Numbered from the stretch's first letter, positions 25,867 through 39,330 are shown. The stretch is 64,000 bases of DNA from Orientallactaga sibirica (GCA_036365145.1 JAEOAD010000005.1:5437001-5501000); one strand, 5' to 3'. Translations and numbers: made by a program. The notes: generated by a model from the sequence alone, not told the origin.

Positions 25867-26726
25867 AGAAATGCATGGTAAAAGAAGAAGCCATGTCTTA
25901 AAACCTCTGCAGCCAAGGTGTGTGCTGCTACCATTAAATAAAACATGCCTTTCACTATGCAATCCTGGCTTTGATTCACCCAGAGCGTGAGAGTCGCCAC
26001 ACACAACCATCTCGGCCATTTAATTTCCCTTTGCTGGTGGCTGAACACTAAGAGAGGAGTGTTCCTGTCAAGACCAATGTGGTTTCCCTCGTGGCAGAAA
26101 TAACTAGGTAGGATTTCATTGATGGCCTGACCTTGGACGGAGGAAAGTGGTCAACACAATTACTGTTCTGACGTGACAAAAGTAATGTGTGGTCAACCGG
26201 GCGTCCGGGGCGGAATGTGAGGATTAATTCAGGGCTGTACGTGTGATCGTTCCTCTCGGCCTCATAGCCAGATGGAGAGAAACCCAGGGATGTTAATCCA
26301 CACGAGGAAAGAAAGGAACATGTACAGAAATCAGATAATGTTCATACCTAGGATGAGCAGAATGCTTGGCCTCTGGTGAAAGGTTGGTCCCTTAATCTTA
26401 TTTTTTTATTTGACATTTAAGGCTCAGGCCTAATTTGACCTCTTCCAAGGAGGCTCCCCTCGTATCTGGGGACTCTTTGGTTCTCTGTAATTTATGCATT
26501 GTCTCTGGTCACCTAGCTGCTTGTCTAGTTGTTGCCTCCGTATTGGTCTTATGGCCTAGTGGGGTATAATGCTGCTTGAATCATTTCCTAAGCTTGTCTG
26601 TCACCCTGTGGTACCTAATACTCTGCTTGGTCCCTAGGAGGTAGGTACCTGATGAACAGACTGAGACTGGCCAGTGCACCATGCCTGGGCCCCTGCTGTG
26701 AAGTTAAAAAAAAAAAAACATTAAAA

Positions 26727-26880
26727 AGCAGGGCGTGGTGGCTCACGCCTTTAATCCCAGCACTCAGGAGGCAGAGGTAGGAGGATCGCCATAAGTTCAA
26801 GGCCACCCTGAGATTATATAGTGAATTCCAGGTCAGCCTGGGCTAGAGCAATACCCTACCTCCAAAAAACCAAAAAATAA
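26727..26880 (+). mobile_element. B1 SINE
   Basis: AGCAGGGCGTGGTGGCTCACG to CCAAAAAACCAAAAAATAAA. An unrelated A run lies upstream (26706-26718). Confidence 0.93.
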
Positions 26881-26899
26881 AATATACATATATGTTTTG

Positions 26900-27486
<587 letters not shown>

Positions 27487-27572
27487 TCACTGGAGGAGCA
27501 CAGCCGTGCGTTTGTTCCATCTGCCAGTAAGTCTTTTAAGGCAACTGTGTCTCTAGTTAAGATTATTGTTTT

Positions 27573-27768
27573 AGGGCTGGAGAGATGGCTTAGCGGTTAA
27601 GCGTTTGCCTGTGAAGCCTAAGGACCCCGGTTCAAAGCTCAGTACCCCAGTACCCACGTAAGCCAGATTCACAAGGTGGCGCATGCATCTGGAGTTCGTT
27701 TGAAGTGGCTGGAGGCCCTGGTGCACCCATTCTCTCTTTCTCATATAAACAAACAAACAAACTCTTTA
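27573..27768 (+). mobile_element. B2-type SINE
   Basis: Belongs to the variant with GTGAAGCCTAAGGACC and an AAGCTCAGT insertion before the B box. The tail is (CAAA)n rather than (AAAT)n. Confidence 0.93.
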
Positions 27769-28636
27769 AAAAAAGATTATTGCTTTAGAAATATCTAGAA
27801 ACTCTGGCCTTCCACCCTCCCCACTGGCCCGTGCCAAGCCTTTTTCTTAGGAGGCTGGAATACAGAGTGGGACCCACAGCAGAAGCAGAGGTGATGAGCA
27901 ACATGTGGGAGCAAATGGGCAAGAACCTTAATAGGAGGGAAGCCACTAAAAATGCTACCCACTGGAAATTGTTATGAAACCACCTATATTAAAACCTAAA
28001 ATATTAACTTAGGAAACTTGTTAAACATTAACTTAGCTATGATGCCCATTTACTTATGTAATTAGAGGCCGTAGATGTCCTCGCATGCAAGCTTTCCTGC
28101 TACCATCCATAAAGCCTGCGTTACACACCACAGGCAGTGGTGATGTTTACAGGCTGGAAACTGGGTGTGTGGCAGGCAGAAATGACAAGTCTGGAGAGAC
28201 TGAAGTCATGATAAAGTGTCACTCTCTAAAGGTCAGCTCACCTCTACAGCAAAATTTACAATGTATTAACCTCTCCATCCCCCAGCTGCCAGGGTCAGCT
28301 GAGCCTCTGCCCAGAGGCCTCCTGGGCCCCTCTCACGAAAAAGTTTCGAAAGTGATTCTGAGTGAAAAGTTGGGACACTGGGCAGGGAGGAATCTTCAGG
28401 GCAAGAACTTTAAAAGCATGTCCAGTATCATACCACTGGGGATGCTGGCCAGAGCGTTATCCTGATGGCCATATTAGCAAGACGCAGTGAAGAAGAACGT
28501 TACAGAAGGAGCCAGGCCCCAGGCAGGAAGTGTGGCAGTGTGTTCACTGCTGCAATGAGAGTGCTTGAACACAAGCACATCTCAGACGCCAGGGATGGCT
28601 CCTCAGCATGGAAGACAGCTCCTGCTGGCTGTCATT

Positions 28637-28704
28637 CTTTTTTTTTTTTTTTTAAATATTTTATTATTTATTTATTTGAGAGAGAGAGATACAGAAATAG
28701 GCAG

Positions 28705-28738
<34 letters not shown>

Positions 28739-28892
28739 GGTGCACCAGGGCCTCTAGCCACTGCAAATGAACTCCAGATGCATGCACCCCCTTGTGCATC
28801 TGGCTTACGTGGGTCCTGGAGAATCAAGCCTCGAACCGGGGTCCTTAGGCTTCATAGGCAAGCATTTAACCGCTAAGCCATCTCTCCAGCCA
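28637..28892 (-). mobile_element. B2-type SINE, first of a serial pair
   Basis: An 18-T run, (GA)n tract and full body. The target GGCTGTCATTCTTTT occurs before it (28627) and again between it and the next B2 (28895). Confidence 0.94.
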
Positions 28893-28903
28893 TGGCTGTC
28901 ATT

Positions 28904-29118
28904 CTTTTTATTTATTTTATTTTATTTTATTTGAGAGAGAGAAAGAGGTAGAGAGAGACAGAGAGAATGGGCACGCCAGGGCCTCTAGCCACTGCAAACG
29001 AACTCCAGACGCATGCGCCCCCTTGTGCATCTTGGCTTACGTGGGTCCTGGAGAATAGAACTGGGATTCTTTGGCTTTGCAGGCAAATGCCTTAACCACT
29101 AAGCCATCTCTCCAGCCC
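28904..29118 (-). mobile_element. B2-type SINE, second of a serial pair
   Basis: Full length. It is followed by a diverged third copy of the target (GGTTGTCGTTCTG, about 29124). Confidence 0.94.
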
Positions 29119-29427
29119 ACTGCTGGTTGTCGTTCTGACCCAGTCACTGAGGCCTACTTTGTCACTGGGTCTTCACAGAGCCCAGAGGACAGGTGCTACG
29201 TGGACGTGTGCACATAACCAGGCTGCCGGAACACAGGTGACCTGAGCAGACACGTGTTGGGGTGGTGCTTCACACTCACACTTGCTCACCAAGGACAGGC
29301 TAGAGCTGAGTAATGGAAAGGAGGGTGCCCAGAAATGTCTTCACGCTGCGTCCACGGGGACTGATCTCGTTGTGCTAACTCAAAGATGTAGGGACCGGCG
29401 GAGGAACCCTGCTGGACACTGTGTATG

Positions 29428-29511
29428 TGGAGGGGGTGCAGTGGCTAGAGGCCCTGGCATGCCCATTCTCACTCTCTCTCCCTCTGTCTTAAATAAATAA
29501 GTAAATAAAAA
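29428..29511 (+). mobile_element. B2-type SINE, 5'-truncated
   Basis: Starts at GTGCAGTGGCTAGAGGCCCT and ends TTAAATAAATAAGTAAATAA. The tRNA-like half is missing. Confidence 0.85.
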
Positions 29512-29563
29512 TATCCTTGTGTTTAAAAGAACAGTGTTACGTGTTTGAACAGACCAATGAACC

Positions 29564-29770
29564 TTTTTAAAAATTTTATTTATTCATTTATTTGACAGAG
29601 AAAGAGGGAGAGAGAGAATGGGCACGCCAGGGCCTCCAGCCACTGCAAACAAACTCCAGATGCATGTGCCCCTTTGTGCATCTGGCTAACATGGGTCCTG
29701 GAGAATCGAACCTGGGTCCTTTGGCTTTGCAGGCAAATGCCTTAACCAGTAAGCCATCCCTCCAGCCCCC
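29564..29770 (-). mobile_element. B2-type SINE
   Basis: Full length, head CCATCCCTCCAGCCC. GAACCTTTTT flanks it (about 29559 and 29773). Confidence 0.94.
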
Positions 29771-29829
29771 CCGAACCTTTTTTCTTTTGCACTACTGTAG
29801 AAAACCAGTAAACTTAGGAACAAAGTTCT

Positions 29830-29830
29830 T

Positions 29831-29871
<41 letters not shown>

Positions 29872-30052
29872 TGCGTGCATGCAGAGTCCAGAGGGCGACA
29901 TCAAGTGTCACTCCTCAATCCCTCTCCACTTTGCTTACTGATTACAGCTGCGCCACCATGCCCACTGGGCATTTATGTGGGTACTGCTTCAAACTCAGCT
30001 TCTCTTGCTCATGTGGCAAATGACTTGTCCATTGAGCCATCTCTTTAGTCCA
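29830..30052 (-). mobile_element. B3-like SINE with (GT)n tract
   Basis: GT run 29833-29871, then AGAGTCCAGAGGGCGACATC and GATTACAGCTGCGCCACCAT, ending GAGCCATCTCTTTAGTCC. Confidence 0.7.
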
Positions 30053-31114
30053 GGAAAAAAGTTTTAGTGACAGTTGCCCCTGTGATTCCAGGCATTATTA
30101 ACCAATTTCATTTTACCACTGGTCATTATTTATGTGAAGTGGTAGTTCAGAGAGTTTTGTATAGGACCTATTTGTAAATGATCAAAGTAGGTCAGTAACG
30201 AACGATTGCCGGTAACAAGAAGGATAAAGCCTGGGGTGGGTACCTGGGAGGGAAGATTTAAGAATAAAAATGGAATGAACTTACTCCTCCAACCAAACTG
30301 TGGCAGGAGTTCAAACAAGGCTTAAAATAACTGCTCTACCAGGGACAGCCCAGGGCCAGATGGCATCCGAACTCAGCTTCCCTCGTGCCCACGAACCAGA
30401 TCTGTTCATTCCACCAGACCAGGGTCAGAATCAGGTTGAAAAAGGAGGGAAATGGCTGTGGGTGTATTGGCAAAGTGTTTTTCAGAAGTCTAGCTTTTTC
30501 ATTCTGCACTTGGACGCTTACCGTATTTATCTTAGGTGAAGTGAAGTGCTCTTCTTTCTTTGTCTTTTTGCCTCTAAAATAACAAAGATCTACAAATGTC
30601 CACTGAGTTGCTAACACTGTTTGAAAGGGTAGATGCATCCTTCATTTCAAATTAAGTGTTTAGAGTGAATAAAGAAGCTTAGTTCATCTCTCTGAAGATA
30701 CTGAACCTAAGGCCGGGGGGGGGGGTGGGGGAGAAAACTCTGATAACTCTACAGGAAAATTAACAAGATATGTCAAAGAATGATGCTGGCTAGTATTCGG
30801 GCACATGTATACATGTGTTAGCAGCAGTTAATTCAAATTGCTCTTACTAGTGATCTAAGGAGTAAATGCAATTAGTTTGCAAATTCAATTCTTGGTTGTT
30901 AGGGGGTAAATCTCCCGGATAATCGGTAGGTTGTTTCAAAGGACGGCTTACAGAGGAGGACATAGAACAGGAAGAAGCTGTGGAGATGGAAGGACGCCTG
31001 TTAGAAACCGTGCTCTAGCCATGCCTCTTCGGACACATCATTCTCCCAAGGTCCCGATGGTGGGAACTTGGTCTAACTCACAAATTATAGAAGTTAGATC
31101 TAATTTTCCATATA

Positions 31115-31560
31115 AGCCTTTTTTTTAAATTAAGTAGAAACTTTGTATGGACACATCATGTGTTGGTACCACCCTTTCCCTCCTCCCTGTGCCCATGCCA
31201 CTGAGGACCCTCCTCAGTGGGGTTGCTGGTGTTCCCCATGGGGTTGTGGGTGATGAGAAGTGAGAGCAGCAGTCAGTCATTTTAAGGAGGAGGGCAATGC
31301 CTCTGGACATTCCTTCCCAGCCTGTGGCTCTCACAATCTTTCAGCCCCCCTCTTCTGCAAAATTCCCTGATCCGTGGTAGGTGGGCTTTAAGTTTAGGTT
31401 AGTGTTGTGTTCTCAGCAGCTTCTGGATTTCTGCTTTGGTGTGTTTTGAGTGTCCTCAGTGTCTGTCTCCATCCTGGCGCTGGTTGTGTGGCCTCCTCAG
31501 TGGAAGAAGAAAGGAAGACCCGGGCCAGTACAGCCTTCTGAGAATTCCCCTTCTTCTCAG
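31115..31560 (-). mobile_element. L1 3'-UTR fragment
   Basis: On the minus strand it contains CTCCTCCTTAAAATGACTGA and a GTGAGAGCCACAGGCTGGGA block, and ends with an A-rich tail near 31117. The segments at 33390-33640 and 50225-50510 are related copies. The 5' limit is approximate. Confidence 0.6.
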
Positions 31561-31664
31561 ACAGCATGGGAAGACGGAGGAAACGGGTTTCCTAGTTCTC
31601 ATCAAAGGTGAGCAAATGACGTGTGAATGGCTGCTCTTCGTGGCCCTCCACAGAAAGCCGCATT

Positions 31665-32490
31665 TAGGAATAGTTCCATGGGGAAACCAACTGCTCTCTA
31701 ATTGGACTGGAAGCCCGCTCTGGGGGAGGGAATGCATGCTTGGTACTGGAAACCCCATCAAAAGTCTATGGTGGAAACTGGGTGTGGTGGTGCACGTCTT
31801 TAATCCCAGTACTTGGGAGGCAGAGGTAGGAGGATCGCCTTGAGTTCAAGGCCAGCCTGAGCTAGAGCGAGACACTGCCTCGAGGGAAAAAAAAAAAAAA
31901 AAGCTTATGGTGGAGGAGGTCCTGAGCTCTAGGGGTGTAACGCCTGCTCTTGTTTGGCTAAATGCATATATTATGCTCACCAAACTGCCCAGTAAGCACT
32001 TTTCTTAATGTTCATACCCATATATGAATGCTACTCTCACTTTTGGTTAGAGAAGCTTCTCTTTTCAGATGGCAGTGACCTTGGGATGACTCAGAAGGTA
32101 CCATAGTGTTGAGAAGAAGTGACAGAGGAGTGTTCAGCACTGAAACATCTCTATCACACCTTCCAAGGCTCAGGGTCCATTGCAGAAGAGGTGGAGGAAA
32201 GAATGTAAGAGCCAAAGGAAGGATAGGATTGCTTACAATGCACTCTTCCAGACACAAAATGGCCTGGATATCCATGACCTCACAGTGCCTAGCAATACCT
32301 TCCCAAGACCCTCATAATAGAAGGAAAAGATGATGACATCAAAATAAAGGACAGACTAACAGAGAAAGGGAGGGGATATGATGGAGAGCAGAGTTGTGAA
32401 GGGGAAAGTGGGGGAGGAGAGGGAATTATGATGGTTTATTGTCTATAATCATCGAAGTTGTCAGTAAAAAATGTTAAATAAATACCCTGC
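31665..32490 (+). mobile_element. L1 3'-UTR fragment with nested B1
   Basis: CTAATTGGACTGGAAGCCCG, CCAAGGCTCAGGGTCCATTG, GGAGGAAAGAATGTAAGAGC and a 3' end GTTGTCAGTAAAAAATG. It is homologous to 36350-37010 throughout, except for the B1 at 31771-31901. No coding frame remains. Confidence 0.75.
31771..31901 (+). mobile_element. B1 SINE nested in L1, internally deleted
   Basis: Flanked by AAGTCTATGGTGGA and AAGCTTATGGTGGA. It lacks about 35 nt (TTCAAGGCCAGCCTGAGC joins the two sides) that all full copies here carry. Confidence 0.9.
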
Positions 32491-32514
32491 CATCTTCCAA
32501 AAAGACAAAAAAGA

Positions 32515-32600
32515 ATAATGCGAGTATTTGAGAGGCTGAGGGAGGAGAAATATTGTGAGTCAAGGCTTGCCTGGGTTACAGAGTGATGCCTTGTCTAACA

Positions 32601-32635
<35 letters not shown>

Positions 32636-32657
32636 GCATGCACGCACACACACACAC
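32515..32657 (+). repeat. Old B1-like fragment and (CA)n tract
   Basis: GTATTTGAGAGGCTGAGGG ... TTACAGAGTGATGCCTTGTC, then an interrupted CA/CG run at 32598-32657. Confidence 0.65.
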
Positions 32658-32829
32658 TCCTTCCCAAGGGCTCACTCTGGAACCAAATAACAGACTGCAT
32701 ATTGTCAGGCCACATACAGAAAACCAAGACAAGTGCCAAGAGCATAGTGACCCTATTGTTGGCCTAAAATGTACCTGGTGCGATTCAGTTATCATTTTAC
32801 ATACATAGATCTTGAAAATGTCGAAGAGT

Positions 32830-32892
32830 CACATTCTCTCTCTTTATCTTTCTCCTTGCAAATAAATAAATAAATAAATAATATTTTAAAAG
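32830..32892 (+). mobile_element. B2 tail remnant
   Basis: Only CATTCTCTCTCTTTATC, CTTGCAAATAAATAAATAAA and a short A/T-rich end remain. Confidence 0.65.
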
Positions 32893-33083
32893 TTGGTGAG
32901 CATCTCAGGCATTTTATTTTCCTCCATACAACATTCACTCTAGTATGACTGTGACCACAGGACATTTTCTTCCCTCATTCATTTATCAGAACCATGTCTG
33001 ATGTGAGCCAAATGCACATAAGTACTACACAGCACACAACGAAATACGGGCAGCCAGTGCTGTTCCAACCCCCACATAGTTCA

Positions 33084-33263
<180 letters not shown>

Positions 33264-33389
33264 CTAATTGTGATTTGTTCTGTGTGTATTCCTGAAATAT
33301 ATTTTGAACCCCCAACAGTCTTAGGAGAACATCTGGTAAATCTTTACTGTGTGAAAGTAACTTGGTCTGGTGGCTAACTCAACCTTGGG

Positions 33390-33640
33390 TTTTTTTTTTC
33401 AATTTTAATTTTTTTATTAGTTGTGCACATAATGTGAATATATTCATGTTGGTGCCATCGTCAGCCTCCTCCCTGTCCTCCCCCCTCGGAAGGGACCCTC
33501 CTCGTTGGGGAATGTGGGTCATGCATTGTGGGGGTAGCCATCAGTTATGGGGAAGAGGCAATGTCTCTGTGCATAATGACCCAACTTGTGCCTCTAACAA
33601 TCTTTCTGCCTCCTCTTCCGCCAATTTCCCTGAGCCATTC
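33390..33640 (-). mobile_element. L1 3'-UTR fragment
   Basis: Minus-strand order: CTCAGGGAAATTGGCGGAAG, GAGACATTGCCTCTTCCCC, CAATGCATGACCCACATTCC, and the end AACTAATAAAAAAATTAAAA with an A run. Confidence 0.65.
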
Positions 33641-34138
33641 AACCTTGGATTCTTAAGATGTATTTTCGTGCATCCAAGTCTGGGCAGGATCAGATCCGGA
33701 TCTGAGTCTTCAGGGGAAGTTAAGAGGGAGGTCCTATAGCACAAAGCCAGGGACGGCAGTGCTGGAGGGTGGAAGCTTGTGATAGGGTCTGTGTAAGGAC
33801 TGCCCTTCTTACCCTTAACTGACTCGGAAACAGCATCGGACCTGAGCTGAACACAGTGAGGTCAGAGTCAAGCCTTTGTATGGCAGCTGTCATGTCTACT
33901 TCCTTCCCAGGCTCTGAGGTCCCAAGGTGCCAAATGTTACAAAAAATGCAAACTAGATGTCATCTGTGAATAGCACCTTGGTGCCCTGTCTTTGTGGTCT
34001 GATAGCCATCTGGATAAAAAGATTCATGTCTTCCAAAAATTATCTTTCCACGCCACTTACCAGGGTCATACATGTAAGTATAGGTGAGAGAGAAGATCAC
34101 TGTTTATGAATGTTCATTATTTTAATTTTTTAGGAAAA

Positions 34139-34410
34139 ATTATTTTATCTGTGTGTGTGTGCATGTGTGTGCGCACACCCACATGAACATCGGAAGATAA
34201 CCTGTATGTTCTTATTCCACACTGTTTGAGACAGGGTCTCTTGCCACTGCAGACAGTCTAGCTGGCTCCTCTTCCACTGTCCTAAGTGCAGTGGGATCAC
34301 AGATGCACGCATGTTTGTGTCTGGCTTTACATAGGTGCTAGGGAATAGAACTCTGATCAGTAGGCTTTGCAAGCAAGTGCCTTTAAGCACTGAGTAATCT
34401 CCCTAGGCCC
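34139..34410 (-). mobile_element. B3-like SINE
   Basis: GT-rich start, GAGACAGGGTCTCTTGCCAC, GTGTCTGGCTTTACATAGG and GAGTAATCTCCCTAGGCCC. Confidence 0.72.
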
Positions 34411-34672
34411 AACTCTGGCTTTATTAGCAGTTTCTGATATTATAATTCTTCCTTTTATATTAGGGTCTTTAGGAAAATTTACAGAGACGAGTATTGATCA
34501 CAAATGGTTGAGGATTATACAGGTTTAGTAAGGCTTATCTGAAATCCTTGGGACTACAAGTGTGTAGGATTTTGCATTGTTTGGACTTTGGAATATGTTC
34601 ATATGTATAATGAAATTACTTGGGATTGGGATTTATGTCTAAACATAAATTCTGTTTCTTTTAAAACAGCTT

Positions 34673-35024
<352 letters not shown>

Positions 35025-35156
35025 TCAAAAACATGTGGCAATATTTAGGAAAAGATATTTTATGTGTTTTTACTGTAAAAAACATAAGCATTGTTTTAAA
35101 TCTAATATCTATTTGTTACAGAAAAATTAGAAATAATTATAAGAAAATCATCTACA

Positions 35157-35326
35157 AGCCGGGTGTGGTGGCGCACACCTTTAATCCCAGCACTCAGGAG
35201 GCAGAGGTAGGAGGATCGCCATGAGTTCAAGACCACCCTGAGATTGCACAGTTAATTCCAGGTCAGCCTGGGCCAGAGTGAGACCCTACTTTGAAAAACC
35301 AAAAGAAAAAAAAAAAAGAAAGAAAA
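35157..35326 (+). mobile_element. B1 SINE
   Basis: AAGCCGGGTGTGGTGGCGC start. AGAAAATCATCTACAAG before and AGAAAATTATCATCTATAAT after it suggest the target duplication. Confidence 0.94.
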
Positions 35327-35501
35327 TTATCATCTATAATTTCATTCCTCTATGCCCAGGGGTTATAACTAACATTCTGGATTCTAGTCATCTAGTTCTT
35401 TTATGAGTCGGTGGAGTAGGTGTGTGAGTTTCAAAATGAAATGACGTAACATATGTGCTCCTTTATACACCATGACCCCCTTCCCAAGATATGCTTGTGT
35501 G

Positions 35502-35659
35502 GAGCCGGGCGTGGTGGCACATGTCTTTAATCCCAGCACTTGGGAGGCAGAGGTAGGAGGATCGCTGTGAGTTCAAGGTCACTCTGAGACTATATAGTTA
35601 ATTCCAGGTCAGCCTGGACCAGAGTGAAACCCTACCTCGATAAAAAAAAAAAAAAAAAA
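35502..35659 (+). mobile_element. B1 SINE with target-site duplication
   Basis: AGATATGCTTGTGTGG before and AGATACATTTGTGTGG after the element. Confidence 0.95.
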
Positions 35660-35762
35660 GATACATTTGTGTGGGTTCATTCACCGAGTTGCTTTCAGTA
35701 AGTTGACTTCTTTTTTGTAGATTTGCTTAGCATCAACGTAATCTGCTACATTTGGAGTAACA

Positions 35763-35943
35763 TTTTATTTTTATCTATTTACAAGCTGAGATAGAGAAAG
35801 AAAGAGAATGAGATGAGAGAGGAGAGACTGGGCATGTCTGGAAATGAACTCCAGATACATGCGCCACTTCGTGCATCTGGCTTTATGTGGGTACTGGGGA
35901 ACTGAACCCGGTCCATCAGGCTTGGTGCAAACAAGTGGCTTTT
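35763..35943 (-). mobile_element. B2-type SINE, head-truncated
   Basis: Tail and body are clear (GAAATGAACTCCAGATAC, GTGCATCTGGCTTTATGTGG), but the element stops at AACAAGTGGCTTT without the CCATCTCTCCAGCC head. Confidence 0.85.
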
Positions 35944-35959
35944 TAAAAAATATTAATTG

Positions 35960-37010
35960 GCACACTCAGAAGCCATAGATTATTACTAGAAAATTTTCAG
36001 TGCCAGGGTTGGGATACCTTCCAGTGAGTTTTTGGCCAGGGAGTTAGTTCCCTGATACCCCCCACCCCCAAACATTACAGGCCATTGCCAAGGCTCTTGG
36101 TTTCCCACCAGGAATAGATGGTAAGACCATATTGCTGAAGACTCCACATACTTTAGCTACAAGGTCACTGAGAAATCCTGCTGGAGCTGAGCTGAAAACC
36201 CTCTCCCTGTAGACCAACTAACAGAAAGTTGGAAAAAGCTAAGCTGCATGCAGTTCAATGGGAGAGAGAGAAATCAACAGTGAAGACGCTCAACCGTGGA
36301 TACTGCAAGCCTTAAATTTGGCCAGCCAGGCCAAATGAGCCAACGGGAGCAATAGTGGCATGTCTCTAATGGGGGAAGCAACTGTTCTCTAATTGGACTA
36401 GAGGCCCACTCCACAGGAGGGAATACATGCCTGATACTGAAAGCCTATTACAGAGGTAGTCATGAGCCCTAGGGGTGTAACATCTGCTGGTGTCTGGCTA
36501 AATGTATATACTATGCTCACCCAACTGCCTGGGAAGCACTTTTTCATGTCCATACCCATATATTAATGCTACACTCACTTTTGGTTAAAGAAACTTCTCT
36601 TTTCAGATGGCAGTGACCTTGAGATGACTCAGAAGGCACCATGGTGCTGAGAAGAAGGGACAGAGGAGTGCTCAGCACTGAAACATCTCTATCACACCTT
36701 CCAAGGCTCAGGGTCCATTGCGGAAGAGGTGGAGGAAAGAATGTAAGAGCCAAAGGAAGAGTAGGACTCCTTACAATGTGCTCCTCCACACACAAAAGGC
36801 CTGGATATCCATGACCTCACAGTGCCTGACACTACCTACACAAGACCATCATAATAGGAGAAAAAGATGATGACATCAAAATAAAAGAAAGACGGATTGA
36901 GGGGAAGTATGATGGAGAGTGGAGTTTCAAGGGGGAAAGTGGGGGGAGAGAGGGAATTACCATGAGTTATTTTCTATAATTATGGAAGTTGTTAATAAAA
37001 AGAATTTTTT
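35960..37010 (+). mobile_element. L1 3'-UTR fragment, about 1 kb
   Basis: GTCTCTAATGGGGGAAGC, ATTGGACTAGAGGCCCACTC, CAAGGCTCAGGGTCCATTGC and TGGAAGTTGTTAATAAAAAG. It is colinear with 31665-32490 from about 36350; the part before that is assigned with less certainty. Confidence 0.72.
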
Positions 37011-37038
37011 TAAAGCTCAAAAAAAATATATTGCTTGG

Positions 37039-37190
37039 CCAGGCATAGTGGCACACGCCTTTAATCCCAGCACTCGGGAGGCAGAGGTAGGAGGATCGCC
37101 ATGGGTTCAAGGTCAACCTGAGACTACATAGTGAATTCCAGGTCAGTCTGGGCTAGAACGAGACCCTACCTGGAAAAAACAAACAAAAAA
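37039..37190 (+). mobile_element. B1 SINE
   Basis: GGCCAGGCATAGTGGCACACG to ACCTGGAAAAAACAAACAAA, inserted at the 3' end of the L1 fragment. Confidence 0.93.
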
Positions 37191-37407
37191 TTTCTTATTT
37201 ATTTGTGTGTGTGTGTGTGTGTGTGTGTAGAAAGAGAGAAAGAAAGAAAGAAAGAGAGTGAGATTAGACACACCAGGGCCTCCTGCCACTGCAAACGAAC
37301 TCCAGACACCTGTGCCACTTTGCACCTGGCTTTATGTGGGCACTGAGAAATTGAACCTGTCACATTGCAAGCAAGCGCCTTTAACTGCTGCTCCACCCCC
37401 GCAGCCC
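37191..37407 (-). mobile_element. B2-type SINE with (GT)n in its tail
   Basis: TTTATTTG passes into (GT)12 (37204-37228) and (GAAA)n, then the body. The head is diverged (GCTGCTCCACCCCCGCAGCCC). Confidence 0.88.
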
Positions 37408-38424
37408 TGGCCATGTAACACGTGATAGTAAAATAGCATGCTTGATGCTGCACTTGGAGCTACATGTTCACTTACATCAGTTATTTCCAGAGGCTAGCAC
37501 ACTTTTTTAGCCTACTTTTTGAGCACAGGGTTTAGAGTTAGCTTTTGACACTTGTCAGGGTTTTATGTCACTTTTGGGGAGGAGGTGGCAGCGTTCAGAA
37601 ACACTCCTGTGTGACGCACAGTGACATCCAAGAGGTACCTCAGAAGTCCCTCCACGTCAGGACTTGTCACCATGAGTCTGAAACACAGTGTGCACTCAGC
37701 GCATACACATCGTAAGCCCAGCAGACAAGGGTCAAAGAGGCGGGGCTCGCGCCTCAGCTAGCATCCTGACAGACTCCATTAGCAGAGATGAGAGAACAGA
37801 CTGAGCCAGCTTTGACCTCACTGATGGAGGTTAAGGCTATCCGTGACAGGACAAATCTATGCTTCCCAGGGCTGCACTGAGCTCACGCTCTCGTAACTAT
37901 GGATACATATGCATGAGACACCCACAGAGATACTGCTCTGAAATCACAGTGGAGCTACAGTGGAGTCTCATGTTATGAGAAATGAGACCCCCATTTTCAA
38001 GTTTGGGGATTGCTTATTACACATGAGTTGGTAACTAGAAAGCATCCATCCCCTTTTCTTTGTCAAGACTAGATTTGAACCACAGAGATTTTCCAGTGGG
38101 CGAGGTCGTGGGGTAACATCCAGGACACTGAAATGCACAGATGGAAATCTCAGAGGCCAAAGCGCGCAAGTATGTCAGGTCCAAGGTTAAGAGGCTCAGA
38201 TGGCTTTGGTTTCCAGAGAGTGAGGTGGGGCTGGGATGGGGACCTCAGCTACAAAGATGAGTGAAGGGATGGGGAGGGGCCATCAAGACCACTGGGGAGT
38301 GAGAAGAGAGTGGGGCACCCCAAGGCAGAAGGAGGAGGTACAGGAAGATGGGATCTGTTACAGCTAGGGACGTGAAGGAAGGAGCAGCAGTGTTGTCCCT
38401 ATCCTTTAGATCAAAAGCCCTACA

Positions 38425-38655
38425 GGGCTGGAGATAGATGGCTGAGCGGTTAAGGCGCTTGCTTGCAAAGCCTAAGGACCCAGGTTTGATTCCCAGGACC
38501 CATGTAAGCCAGATGGTCAAGGTGGCGCACGCATCTGGAGTTCATTTGCAGTGGCTGCAGACCCTGGCACACCCATTCATTCTCTTCCTCTCTCTCTCTC
38601 TCTGTCTCTTTCTCTCTCGCTCTCTCAAATCAGTTAAAAAAACAAAAGAAAAGAA
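38425..38655 (+). mobile_element. B2-type SINE
   Basis: GGGCTGGAGATAGATGGC head with a 3-nt insertion. AAAGCCCTACAG repeats on both sides (38414 and 38657). Confidence 0.94.
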
Positions 38656-39144
38656 AAAGCCCTACAGAGGTGAGCAGACAGGAGGTGTGTGACATGACCT
38701 AGGAAGGCAGTGTGGGCAAACTTCAGTCTGAGTGTGCAGCGAGAAAAGGCACGTTCCACTCAGTGCTCAGCTGGCTCAAACACAAAGCCAGGAAAAGATG
38801 CTCCTGAGCCATGGAGTCTACTCTGGTGCTGAGCCATGGAGATTTTGTCTCTATCACGGTGGTTCCTTTGTACATTTATTTTCATGCAGTACACAAATGC
38901 TCACTGATGCAGGTCCTGTGAGGACCTGCCCACATCACCATCCCTGCCTTGGCAGAAGCCACTGGCAATAAAAAAAGGCAGCACTGCCACGTGCAAGAGC
39001 ATGGGGCTGGCTATGAATAGCTGCTGGCGAAAATCCCCGGAAAGGTTAGAATCCGTGCTGGATGCCAGCTCAGAGGACCTGACTGCAAAGACCAAAGCTG
39101 AGGACCAGGGCCTGGCACAGGCTGACAGCCACGGGCAAACTACA

Positions 39145-39330
39145 TCCCTTCAAGTTCAAAGTCCTAACCCCTCGACTGGAGGGTGTGACTTTATGTCACA
39201 GCAGAGTTATTGCGGATATAATTAGTTAAAAAGAGACCACACTGAAGTCACGTGGGTGCCCATGCTACGTGATGAGCATCCTTATAAGAAGGGGACATTG
39301 GGGCACAAAGACTGACCAACACAGGGAGGA
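39145..39330 (+). mobile_element. Ancient mammalian repeat fragment
   Basis: GTCCTAACCCC, GCGGATATAATTAGTTAAAA and CATCCTTATAAGAAGGGGAC, in the order known for an old dispersed mammalian repeat. It is the opposite-orientation counterpart of 11830-12005. Confidence 0.45.
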
